Shown piece by piece: positions 54,151 to 62,396 of a stretch of DNA of 64,000 bases. Each line of letters begins with the position of its first letter. Position 1 is the stretch's first letter. Origin of the DNA: Heliomicrobium gestii (lineage in GTDB: Bacteria > Bacillota > Desulfitobacteriia > Heliobacteriales > Heliobacteriaceae); the NCBI RefSeq assembly GCF_009877435.1, contig NZ_WXEX01000001.1:369446-433445 (forward strand), read 5' to 3'. A program made the position numbers and the translations under genes. The notes under the pieces were generated by a model that had not been told where the DNA came from, did not search any database, and worked only from the letters and a program-made list of their open reading frames with translations.

Positions 54151-55079
54151 CGGTCCTTGAAACGAATACGGATATCCGTCTCGTACTCACGAACCATGTG
54201 GTTGAACTCCGTAACGAAGTTGTTGACCGATGCCTTATATCGAGATGGCTCAAATTGATTGATCTCATGCAAATTCGCCGAAATAAACTGCTCCGCATCC
54301 CAGATGTCAATTCGCTCTTCCAAGCCCATGTACTCCGCCAACGCTTCGGCCACGGGGACTTTTCGGGACAACGTGATGATGATCGGCCTTTTTCCCGAAT
54401 CCAAGTCAACCTTGCATGTTCGGATCAACGCCTCGCCGGGGGATGAGGAGACGTGGAGCGACACATGACCGATGAGAAAGTCGCCGCTTCCACCCGGTTG
54501 CTCGTCGGCGATGGAGATAGACTGGGCGATTTCGGCATTTGGTAGGGCGAGCCTGATGGTCGTTGCAACCAGGTGTTGGAGGACCGCGCTGGCATAGTTC
54601 GCTCCGGGATGGTCTCGTTGTCGCTGTTCTGCTTGCTCCAGCACGTCCCGGATCGCAGAGCGCAGGGATTTTCCCTCATCATAGTTCAATACGAAGGGGG
54701 GAGCCGTTTCAACGGAGACATATTCCGGTACTTGCCGAATCCACCAGGCTTCGATCGCCTCCGTGTCGGCAAGGTTCTCCTGATGCAAATCATTTAGAAA
54801 CCGCACATACTGTCGAATCGTATCCATGTTGCCACGGTTCGTCCGACCGCCCTCCTCCGCCAGGACACGCGTGATCCCGTAATCGGCCAGGATCTTCTGA
54901 ACGACCGCTTTGCCCAAACCATGCACCTGTCCCTTGTCCGTGACAAGCTCGTTTGCATCAAGGGGGAGACCCTTTTCTCTGGCCAGTCGGGATACAAACA
55001 ACACAACGGCGAGTTTCCCCTTGGAAGTAATCTTTTGTTCGACCCGATACGTTTCCAGTCGCTGCATCAAATCGTTCAT
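54147..55079 (-). CDS. DUF4928-like restriction-associated protein
   Basis: A 310-residue protein, first gene of the minus-strand mcr group. The N-terminal half is helical. The C-terminal half has GSGDFLIGHVSLHV, then IRTCKVDLDSGKRPIIITLSRKVPVAEAL and RIDIWDAEQFISANLHEI. I associate this pattern with DUF4928, seen near modification-restriction genes, from memory. A nuclease fold is possible but unproven. Start ATG 55079 gives MNDLMQRLETYRVEQKITSKGK. Confidence 0.5.
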   Translation of the reverse strand: MNDLMQRLETYRVEQKITSKGKLAVVLFVSRLAREKGLPLDANELVTDKGQVHGLGKAVVQKILADYGITRVLAEEGGRTNRGNMDTIRQYVRFLNDLHQENLADTEAIEAWWIRQVPEYVSVETAPPFVLNYDEGKSLRSAIRDVLEQAEQRQRDHPGANYASAVLQHLVATTIRLALPNAEIAQSISIADEQPGGSGDFLIGHVSLHVSSSPGEALIRTCKVDLDSGKRPIIITLSRKVPVAEALAEYMGLEERIDIWDAEQFISANLHEINQFEPSRYKASVNNFVTEFNHMVREYETDIRIRFKDR

Positions 55080-55286
55080 AGCAACCTCCGGCAGTTCCTG
55101 CGATAGTTCCGCGAATCATGAAGCATCCATCTGACTTATGACATATTTTTCTCGTATTCGGAAGAAAAATCCTGCCGAACACAGCCGATGCTTGATCAAG
55201 AGATTGTGGAACGCAAAGACGAGTCGGATGTCGTGGTGACGGATGTTGATGTGCATGGTTTGTACATCAACAGGAACTAACAGGGT

Positions 55287-55318
55287 ATGAAAAAAGGCCA
55301 CAAGTCGTGGCCTTTTTT
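55287..55318. terminator. Symmetric terminator
   Basis: AAAAAAGGCCAC and GTGGCCTTTTTTT around a five-base loop. The A and T runs make it work in either direction. Confidence 0.85.
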
Positions 55319-55518
55319 TCATACCCATAAATACCGGTGACAACGAAATACATTCGTGTTCGCTTAGCCAGAGTTGTCCGATTTGTGGTATTCATAGGAA
55401 TTGCATGATTAGGAGTCGTTTGAACGCCCATCGTCCGACCTTCTGTGAAATGAAGGCAGCGCAAAAATAACCGGGTCGAATCGAACCTTTTTCGGTCATC
55501 AATGGATGAAGCAAGCCG

Positions 55519-55547
55519 TTTACAGTGTTGATATTTGTTGATAGAAT
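55519..55547 (+). promoter_or_regulatory. Sigma-A-type promoter of the ureohydrolase-hypEF cluster
   Basis: -35 TTTACA (55519-55524), 17-base spacer, -10 TAGAAT (55542-55547), about 50 bases before the first ribosome site. Confidence 0.65.
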
Positions 55548-55593
55548 TTACACAAACAGGGATTTGCATCATAAAATGTAGGAGGCGAAGGCA

Positions 55594-55623
55594 ATGGCGC
55601 ATCTGATTGCGGGCAATGAATAA
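55594..55623 (+). CDS. Nine-codon leader ORF overlapping the ureohydrolase start
   Basis: A strong ribosome site, GGAGGCGAAGG, serves ATG 55594, giving MAHLIAGNE and a stop. The downstream ATG 55616 overlaps its last codons. A matching arrangement precedes hypE (57008-57025). It suggests translational coupling through a mini-ORF. Confidence 0.45.
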   Translation: MAHLIAGNE

Positions 55624-56482
55624 CGATTGGGGCGGGTTGCGAGTTGAAGATATTCACTCTGCTGACTTTTTTATAATCGGAATCCCTTATGATGCGGGGG
55701 CCGGTACCCGTAGAGGACAAGCGGCAGCTCCGTCCTATATCAGGAATATGTCGTACAAGCTGCCTAGTTGCACGAGGAAGGGGATCGATCTAACGAACCT
55801 CCGGTTGTTTGATTTAGGAGATGTGGAAATCAATCAGCAAGAAATATTCGCCACAATAAAAAACATTGAAAAAAAGCTAGATGAAAGATGCGGTTTGGCA
55901 AGGACAATCATGATCGGTGGAGATCATTCCGTAACATATCCTTCATTTAAAAAGGCATCCGGCCAGCGCAGCACGGGATTGGTTTGGTTTGATGCACACC
56001 CGGATGTGTTGGATACATACCAAAACTCTAAGTATTCACATGGATCACCGTTGCGAAGGATTATAGAAGATACACACATCGATACAGATAATATCATGTT
56101 GGTCGGAACCAGATTTTACGAACTTGACGAATTCAATTATATAAAATCAAAGCAAATTTATGAAATGCCAGCCTATGAAATCAACGATTCCATCGAATAT
56201 GCCACGAAATTTTCCACTCGGGTTAACGAAATAGCCTCTAGAGTGGATCAGTTGTATGTATCGATCGACATTGACGTTATTGACTCGGGATTAATAGTAG
56301 GAACAGGAGCGCCGGTTACAGGGGGAATTACACCCCATCAGTTGTTTACTATGATTAACGTGATTCCGCCAAAGGCACAATACTTTGACATTATGGAATA
56401 TAGCCCGATTTGTGATTTTAATGACATTGGCGCAAGGTTTATTCTGGTGCTGTTAAGTGAGATTTTAAGTAACTTTAAGTAA
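55616..56482 (+). CDS. Ureohydrolase (arginase/agmatinase family)
   Basis: A 288-residue binuclear manganese hydrolase. The ligand motifs are GGDHSVTYPSF, WFDAHPDVLD (DAHxD) and SIDIDVIDSG (DxDxxD), all present. Members release urea from guanidino compounds. The substrate loop gives no clear choice between agmatine, arginine or a specialised guanidino metabolite. ATG 55616 is chosen with TTG 55607 as an alternative. It opens a seven-gene, lower-GC operon with hypE and hypF. Confidence 0.85.
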   Translation: MNNDWGGLRVEDIHSADFFIIGIPYDAGAGTRRGQAAAPSYIRNMSYKLPSCTRKGIDLTNLRLFDLGDVEINQQEIFATIKNIEKKLDERCGLARTIMIGGDHSVTYPSFKKASGQRSTGLVWFDAHPDVLDTYQNSKYSHGSPLRRIIEDTHIDTDNIMLVGTRFYELDEFNYIKSKQIYEMPAYEINDSIEYATKFSTRVNEIASRVDQLYVSIDIDVIDSGLIVGTGAPVTGGITPHQLFTMINVIPPKAQYFDIMEYSPICDFNDIGARFILVLLSEILSNFK

Positions 56483-56506
56483 CTATAAGAAAGGGGAGTT
56501 ATACAA

Positions 56507-56971
56507 ATGGGCGACATAGCCGTTATTGTGAATGAATTGCCTGAGTCTGACGCACCGATTCCAGCAGCAGCTTTTTTACAGCGGTTATCAGATCTGAGCG
56601 TTCCTATTGTATATCTTGATAATGAAGTCAGGCAGACGAAGCCGGGAGAATATTTTATCCATAAAAAAATCGACAATGGCTTTTTTGAGACAGAGTTAAA
56701 GGACGTCCTCGATAAACTTGAAATTAAGAGTGTTATTATCATGGGACTTAAAAAGGGAATGTCAATCGAAACGACTGCCTCAGACGCTTATTTCAATGGG
56801 TACAACGTAATTATTGCCAAGGATGCGATCATTACGGATTGTTCTGACGACTTACAATCTATCTATGAGTGGTTTGAGCTGTATTTTGGCGTTTTGCTGT
56901 CTTGCGATGAAATACTGACTCGCATTCAGGAGTACGGTTACTTTGACGTAAAGAACGTAGAGATTCCATAA
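56507..56971 (+). CDS. Isochorismatase-fold protein lacking the catalytic cysteine
   Basis: A 154-residue member of the cysteine hydrolase (isochorismatase-like) family. Aligned to the intact paralogue at 61828, the catalytic Cys is Ser86 (MSIETTASDA against ICVQTTAADA). The N-terminal Asp is Glu10 (NELP against NDLQ). Lys53 is kept (HKKIDNGFF against EKPKDSGFF). It is also shorter than usual. It is probably inactive in the classical chemistry and may act as a partner or binding subunit. It starts behind AAAGGGGAG. Confidence 0.8.
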   Translation: MGDIAVIVNELPESDAPIPAAAFLQRLSDLSVPIVYLDNEVRQTKPGEYFIHKKIDNGFFETELKDVLDKLEIKSVIIMGLKKGMSIETTASDAYFNGYNVIIAKDAIITDCSDDLQSIYEWFELYFGVLLSCDEILTRIQEYGYFDVKNVEIP

Positions 56972-57041
56972 ATTATGCAGCGTCGGTGATCTACCGGAGG
57001 ATAGGCAATGAAAAGGAATGGATAACAGGGGGGACGGCGGA

Positions 57042-58055
57042 ATGAGTGATTTAGATGCAATTGTGCTCGATCATGGGACAGGTTCAAAACGAAGTCGTGA
57101 GCTTGTCGAACTGATATCGAATACGCTCGGCGACGTTTACATTGGCCAGATGGAGGATAGCGCAGTATTGCCGATAGGGACAAGTATGATCGCGATGACC
57201 ACAGACTCCTTTGTTGTTACTCCTATTTTCTTTAGTGGCGGCAATATTGGGAAAATTGCGATTTGCGGCACCGTAAATGACCTAGCCGTTAGCGGCGCAA
57301 ACCCGAAGTATTTAACATTGTCCTTCGTGCTCGAAGTCGGTCTTCCCATCGCAGATCTGGTATCAATCTTACAAACCATAAGAGAAACATCGCTGGAAGC
57401 GGATATTTTGATTGTCGCCGGAGATACCAAAGTGGTAAACAAAGGCGAGGTGGACAAAATTTTTATAAACACCTGCGGTGTAGGCGAATTTATGAATGAG
57501 CCTCTTACCTACAAAAATATTCAACCGGGAGACAGAATCATCTTAAGCGGAAATATAGGGGAGCATGCCATTCACTTATTATCACTCCGCGAAGGATTGG
57601 GATTTGAAGAGAGGATCAAAAGCGACTGCGCGCCCTTAAACCGCATGATTAGAAATATCATTGACTACACGCCACCTGGAGCCATCCGGTGTATTCGTGA
57701 CGTGACCCGCGGGGGCCTTTCAGCGGTATTGCATGAATTTGCATCCATGACGAATACAGGGATGAATGTATGGGAACAGGAGTTGCCCATACCGCTTGAA
57801 GTGATGATGGCTGCTGATATGCTGGGCATAAATCCGATTCATCTAGCGAATGAGGGCTGTATCTGTCTCTTTGTTAGAGAAGACCAGGCAGAACATGTGC
57901 TGTCGCTGCTGCGCAAGGAGACCTATGGCAAAAACGCCTGTTGCATTGGTTACGTCTCTGAGTCTGACAGGAATCATGTCCTGTTCCATCAACCCGATGG
58001 ATCGAAAAGACGGATAGAGGAATTGGTAGGGATTGAGTTGCCTAGATTGTGCTGA
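57042..58055 (+). CDS. hypE: HypE-like carbamoyl dehydratase
   Basis: A 337-residue AIR-synthase-superfamily protein. In hydrogenase maturation HypE is carbamoylated on its C-terminal Cys by HypF and dehydrates this to a thiocyanate, the source of iron-bound cyanide. The C-terminus here is PRLC, close to the canonical PRIC. TTDSFVVTPIFFSGGNIGKIAICGTVNDLAVSGA and DVTRGGLSAVLHEFA are family motifs. The N-terminal HGTGS replaces the usual HGSGG. ATG 57018 (24 bases upstream) is an alternative start coupled to a mini-ORF. No hypC or hypD is nearby. Confidence 0.92.
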   Translation: MSDLDAIVLDHGTGSKRSRELVELISNTLGDVYIGQMEDSAVLPIGTSMIAMTTDSFVVTPIFFSGGNIGKIAICGTVNDLAVSGANPKYLTLSFVLEVGLPIADLVSILQTIRETSLEADILIVAGDTKVVNKGEVDKIFINTCGVGEFMNEPLTYKNIQPGDRIILSGNIGEHAIHLLSLREGLGFEERIKSDCAPLNRMIRNIIDYTPPGAIRCIRDVTRGGLSAVLHEFASMTNTGMNVWEQELPIPLEVMMAADMLGINPIHLANEGCICLFVREDQAEHVLSLLRKETYGKNACCIGYVSESDRNHVLFHQPDGSKRRIEELVGIELPRLC

Positions 58056-58067
58056 GGATTGGTGAAG

Positions 58068-60365
58068 ATGGAGGTTCGAAAATATCGAATTACGGGAGTC
58101 GTACAAGGGGTTGGTTTTAGACCTTTTATTCACAAAATCACGGCTAAGTTAAACATAAAGGGATGGATATTAAACGATTCCGAAGGGGTTCTGTTAGAGG
58201 TTGAAAGCAGTTCCCAGAATCTTGATGATTTCATATCAGAAGTGAAAAATTCTCCGCCGCCGCTTGCGAAAATAACGAATGTTGTTTCTCTTCCTTGCAA
58301 CACACCCGTTGGAACCTATCACGATTTTATCATTAAAAAAAGTGTAACGGCAGAATCGGTTCAAACGTTGATATCGCCTGATTTCAATCTATGTGATGAT
58401 TGTATAAGAGAACTATACGATGAAAAGGATAAAAGGTATAAATATCCGTTTATAAATTGTACCAATTGTGGGCCACGGTATACGATCATTCAAGACATTC
58501 CTTATGATAGACATAACACGACAATGAAAAAATTCGTTTTTTGTCCGACCTGTAAAAGTGAGTATCTGAATATCGACGATAGGCGATATCATGCTCAGCC
58601 GAATGCCTGTCCCGACTGTGGTCCGTCGTTGCAATTATTTGATAACCAAGGCAATCAAATCGACCCTGTTGACGTGCTGGCGTTTACATCCCAAAACATT
58701 AACGACGGCCATATCATCGCTGTAAAAAGTCTGGGCGGATTTCATCTAACTTGTGACGCGCAAAATGAGGCAGCGATCAAAAAACTTAGAAATAGAAAAA
58801 AACGGGATTCAAAGCCGTTTGCATTGATGGCAAAAAATATATCAACAATTGAAAAATTCGCCTACGTATCAAGAGCGGAAGCAGATCTGTTGCAAAGTAT
58901 TCAACGGCCTATCGTGTTATTGCGTAAAAGAGAGGATATCCAGCTTCCCGACTGCATCGCGCCACACAATCCAAATATCGGAGTGATGCTCCCGTCGGCG
59001 CCGATCCATTATTTATTACTGTCTGAATCTGGCTTAGATCTATTGATCATGACGAGCGGCAATATTTCTAGCTTCCCGATTATTTATAAAAACGAAAATG
59101 CCATACATAGATTAAAGGATGTCGCTGATTATTTTCTGGTTAACAATCGGGATATCCACACCTTTGTTGACGATTCCATCGTTCGCTGTTCCAGTGTGGG
59201 ACAATCGGATAGGGATACAATGACAATGATGATTCGCCGGTCCAGAGGGTATGTTCCAATGCCCTTTGAAGCGCCGGCAGAGTACAAAAGCATATTAGGC
59301 GTTGGAGCCGAATTGAAAAACACAATCGCACTTAGCCATGACCATAATCTATTTGTAAGCCAACATTTAGGCGATCTAAAAAATAGGGATACACTGGATC
59401 GACAAGTTGAATGCATAGAGCATCTGTGCAAAATATTAACGATTTCCCCCAAAATAGTCGCCTGTGACATGCATCCGGCCTATCTCTCAACAGTAACTGC
59501 GCAATCCTTTTCGTTACCCCTTGTGAAGGTGCAACATCATCACGCGCACATGGCGTCGTGCATGTTTGAAAACGGCATAAACCATGAGGTTATTGGGGTC
59601 ATCATGGACGGGACCGGGTATGGCTTAGACGGCACCATATGGGGGGGTGAGTTCTTACTCGGCGATCTGCGCGAGATAAAACGCGTAGGACACCTACGAC
59701 CATTTCAGTTGATTGGAGGCGATAAAGCCGTAGAAGAACCCTATCGGGTAGCTCTGGACCTGCTTATTCATTCATATGACGATATAAATGATAAAAACAT
59801 AAAAGAAATATTTAGTGATATAGACGATTTTAAGATTGATGTCTTGTGCAAGATGTCTCGTAGAAGCATAAATTCCTTTAAATCAAGCAGTGTAGGGAGA
59901 TTGTTTGACGCAGTATCGGCCCTGTTGAACATATGTACTGTTATCGAGTATGAAGCTCAAGCTGCGATAGAACTTGAAGCATTACTGAATAGAAATATGG
60001 ACATGGCCGATCCTTTTCCATTTAGTATCCATGATAATGGAGAATGTTGCGAAATTGATTATCGCCCCTTAATTCGCGCTATCATTACACAGAGACACAA
60101 ATTAAGCAAGGAAAAATTAAGCAGAATGTTTCATTCTACCGTTGTAAGTATGGTATCAGAGATGTGTTGTAAAGTTCGAAAAGATTGTAGCGTTAATGAC
60201 GTGGTCTTGAGCGGCGGTGTCTTCCTAAACGAATTCTTATTGGTAAATACAAAAAAAGTCTTAGAAAGTCAAGGCTTTACTGTCTATTGCCATAGCGCAA
60301 TCCCGTGCAACGATGGCGGGATATCGGTGGGACAAGTTGCTGTAGCGAATAGCAGGTTAACATAA
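58068..60365 (+). CDS. hypF: HypF-like carbamoyltransferase
   Basis: A 765-residue protein with all HypF parts: acylphosphatase domain (ITGVVQGVGFRPFIHKI), two zinc fingers (CDDCIREL...CTNCGPRY and CPTCKSEY...CPDCGPS), YrdC-like domain (KRDSKPFALMAKN) and Kae1-like domain (VQHHHAHMASCMFEN, MDGTGYGLDGTIWGGE). It uses carbamoyl phosphate and ATP to carbamoylate HypE. All motifs look intact. The start is ATG 58068, with GTG 58062 as an alternative. It lies 13 bases after hypE. Confidence 0.94.
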   Translation: MEVRKYRITGVVQGVGFRPFIHKITAKLNIKGWILNDSEGVLLEVESSSQNLDDFISEVKNSPPPLAKITNVVSLPCNTPVGTYHDFIIKKSVTAESVQTLISPDFNLCDDCIRELYDEKDKRYKYPFINCTNCGPRYTIIQDIPYDRHNTTMKKFVFCPTCKSEYLNIDDRRYHAQPNACPDCGPSLQLFDNQGNQIDPVDVLAFTSQNINDGHIIAVKSLGGFHLTCDAQNEAAIKKLRNRKKRDSKPFALMAKNISTIEKFAYVSRAEADLLQSIQRPIVLLRKREDIQLPDCIAPHNPNIGVMLPSAPIHYLLLSESGLDLLIMTSGNISSFPIIYKNENAIHRLKDVADYFLVNNRDIHTFVDDSIVRCSSVGQSDRDTMTMMIRRSRGYVPMPFEAPAEYKSILGVGAELKNTIALSHDHNLFVSQHLGDLKNRDTLDRQVECIEHLCKILTISPKIVACDMHPAYLSTVTAQSFSLPLVKVQHHHAHMASCMFENGINHEVIGVIMDGTGYGLDGTIWGGEFLLGDLREIKRVGHLRPFQLIGGDKAVEEPYRVALDLLIHSYDDINDKNIKEIFSDIDDFKIDVLCKMSRRSINSFKSSSVGRLFDAVSALLNICTVIEYEAQAAIELEALLNRNMDMADPFPFSIHDNGECCEIDYRPLIRAIITQRHKLSKEKLSRMFHSTVVSMVSEMCCKVRKDCSVNDVVLSGGVFLNEFLLVNTKKVLESQGFTVYCHSAIPCNDGGISVGQVAVANSRLT

Positions 60366-60419
60366 TGGGACGAGCGGCAATCGGTTCGTCTGATAAAGAA
60401 GAGTAGGGAGTGTTCATTA

Positions 60420-61826
60420 ATGGGAGACTATGACATTATCCTGGTGCAAGTCCCCTTATTGGCTAAAGAATATAGCGAGCCAGAAGAACTTGAATTTTAT
60501 GATAAATATTGGGGGATCTTTGGCCGGGTAGTAGAGCGAGACATGTTTAAGGTCCCGATTTACGATGTGAAGGAACTGCCTCTCTGGATAGCCGCCCTTG
60601 GCGCCACGTTGGAACAGAATGACATGGATGTACGCGTGCTAGATTTGTCTCCATACGGCGGAGTGAACGTTGATTATGAGGCGATTCGAAAAGAACTGGA
60701 AACCTGCTCTTCACCTGTTTTTGCCTTGTCCTCTTTTACGAATAACTTCAGTGTCTGCGTTAAAATATCAAAATTAATTAAAGATATTTTTGGTGAATCA
60801 GCTACAGTCGTTGTGGGCGGCGCCCACGCTTCGAATACAGCAGAATTATGTCTCATGCATGGAAGCATCGATATTGTATGCAGGGGTGAAGGGGAACGCG
60901 CCATACCTGACATTGTTAAATGTATTAAAAATGGCAAGCCCATTTCCCAGGTTTGCGGTATTAGCTGGAAGAAGGAGGATGGCGGCGTTGTTCATAATCC
61001 TGCTGCTTCGACCCGTATTCTTCCCGATGAACTGCCATTGCCGGCATATCATTTAATCCCCCAAACCTATCGGGGCATCATCTCCTTTGCAAGAATATAC
61101 ACCTCGAGGGGTTGCGCATACAATTGCGCCTATTGTGCAGATACGCTTTGGAGCAATCGGAAACCCATACACCAAACGCTGGAGAGAACACTCAAACAAG
61201 TGGAAGCCATGCATAATCTCTTTGACATCGATCTTTTTTATGTAGGTGACGAGTCATTTACATACAATAAGTCATACGTTCAAGACTTCGGTTCTGAGAT
61301 GATCAAAAGGAATTTCAAGTGGATATCCCAGACCAGAACAGACTTGATCACACCGGAGATCCTGAATGTCATGAAAGAAAGCAATTGCAAACTAATTAAG
61401 TTTGGCGCCGAGTCTGCGAATCAGCACCTACTGAACAAAATCAGAAAAGGAATTACAGTTGAAAGTATAAGAAAAGCCTGCTATATGGCAAAAAGTGCTG
61501 GGTTGAATGTATTGCTTTATTGGATGGTCGGCTTGCCGGACGAATCTCGTGAAACGGCTGAAAATACCATTCAATATGCCGAGAATCTCTTTAACGATAA
61601 ATTAATTGACTTAGTCGAGTATTATATCACGACGCCTTATCCAGGAACTGATTTGTACGCAAACCCCAACAAATACAACATAGAAATCATCGGCAAGGAT
61701 TTTGATGAGTGGAGAGAGGACAGGCCATCTGTAACCAATACCCAATATCTGTCACGGGATGAGATATTCCAAATCTGGAAACAGGGCCTGTCTAGATTTG
61801 CAAAATGCATGGAAGGGCTGAGATAA
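60420..61826 (+). CDS. B12-binding-domain radical SAM enzyme
   Basis: A 468-residue protein. Residues of about 1-190 are a cobalamin-binding-like Rossmann domain (VVVGGAHASNTAELCLMHGSIDIVCRGEGERAIPDIV). The radical SAM motif CAYNCAYC follows near residue 231, then YVGDESFTYNKSYVQDF. This class (B12-rSAM) carries out methylations, ring contractions and other radical steps, often in natural product pathways. The specific reaction is not readable. It starts behind AGGGAGTG. Confidence 0.88.
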   Translation: MGDYDIILVQVPLLAKEYSEPEELEFYDKYWGIFGRVVERDMFKVPIYDVKELPLWIAALGATLEQNDMDVRVLDLSPYGGVNVDYEAIRKELETCSSPVFALSSFTNNFSVCVKISKLIKDIFGESATVVVGGAHASNTAELCLMHGSIDIVCRGEGERAIPDIVKCIKNGKPISQVCGISWKKEDGGVVHNPAASTRILPDELPLPAYHLIPQTYRGIISFARIYTSRGCAYNCAYCADTLWSNRKPIHQTLERTLKQVEAMHNLFDIDLFYVGDESFTYNKSYVQDFGSEMIKRNFKWISQTRTDLITPEILNVMKESNCKLIKFGAESANQHLLNKIRKGITVESIRKACYMAKSAGLNVLLYWMVGLPDESRETAENTIQYAENLFNDKLIDLVEYYITTPYPGTDLYANPNKYNIEIIGKDFDEWREDRPSVTNTQYLSRDEIFQIWKQGLSRFAKCMEGLR

Positions 61827-61827
61827 G

Positions 61828-62385
61828 ATGGAACGATTCGCCGTCTTAACAAATGACCTGCAATATGCTGCGATGAATAAGCATCCGGAAAGAATAGAAG
61901 CAGTAAAAAAGTTTCTTCCTCATCAGATCCATTTCTTGAAGCAGGCTCGCGAACTTTCGGTGCCGGTTATCCACCTTCAGTTGATCAAAGACGGGGGCGA
62001 GCAAAATTGGCATGATCGACAGTTTGTAAGGGGGGCGGAGGGGGCTAGAATTATCGATGAGGTCTTAGATGATTCAGACATTATCGTTGAAAAGCCAAAG
62101 GACAGCGGTTTCTTTCATACAAACCTCGACGATGTTCTCAAAGAGCGAAACATTACCACTGTCATCATCACTGGTATGCAAACCCAGATCTGTGTGCAAA
62201 CGACTGCGGCCGACGCCTTCTTTCGAGGATACAAGGTGATCGTCCCCTCCGATGTTGTTGTGTCCACAAAAGAGATGGATACGGAAAGAGCATTGGTATG
62301 GTTGGAAAAATATTGCGCAAGGGTGCTCGGATCAGATCAAATCATCGATCTAATCCAGCAAGAAGCAAGCTTGGATCAAGCATAG
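61828..62385 (+). CDS. Isochorismatase-family cysteine hydrolase
   Basis: A 185-residue hydrolase with the full triad: Asp10 (LTNDLQ), Lys89 (VEKPKDSGFF) and Cys122 (QICVQTTAADAFF). Members hydrolyse amides, ureas, carbamoyl compounds or isochorismate. It starts one base after the radical SAM gene. Its inactive-looking paralogue lies earlier in the same operon. Confidence 0.9.
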   Translation: MERFAVLTNDLQYAAMNKHPERIEAVKKFLPHQIHFLKQARELSVPVIHLQLIKDGGEQNWHDRQFVRGAEGARIIDEVLDDSDIIVEKPKDSGFFHTNLDDVLKERNITTVIITGMQTQICVQTTAADAFFRGYKVIVPSDVVVSTKEMDTERALVWLEKYCARVLGSDQIIDLIQQEASLDQA

Positions 62386-62396
62386 GGGTGGCGTCG

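Larger units (their letters stand above)
55080..55615 (+). other. Intergenic region between the mcr group and the hypEF cluster
   Basis: It holds a possible 30-residue frame at 55188-55280 (MLDQEIVERKDESDVVVTDV at the start) without a good ribosome site. A clear terminator follows at 55287-55318 (AAAAAAGGCCAC pairing with GTGGCCTTTTTTT). Next come a promoter at 55519-55547 and a nine-codon mini-ORF at 55594-55623. No other gene is seen. Confidence 0.5.
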
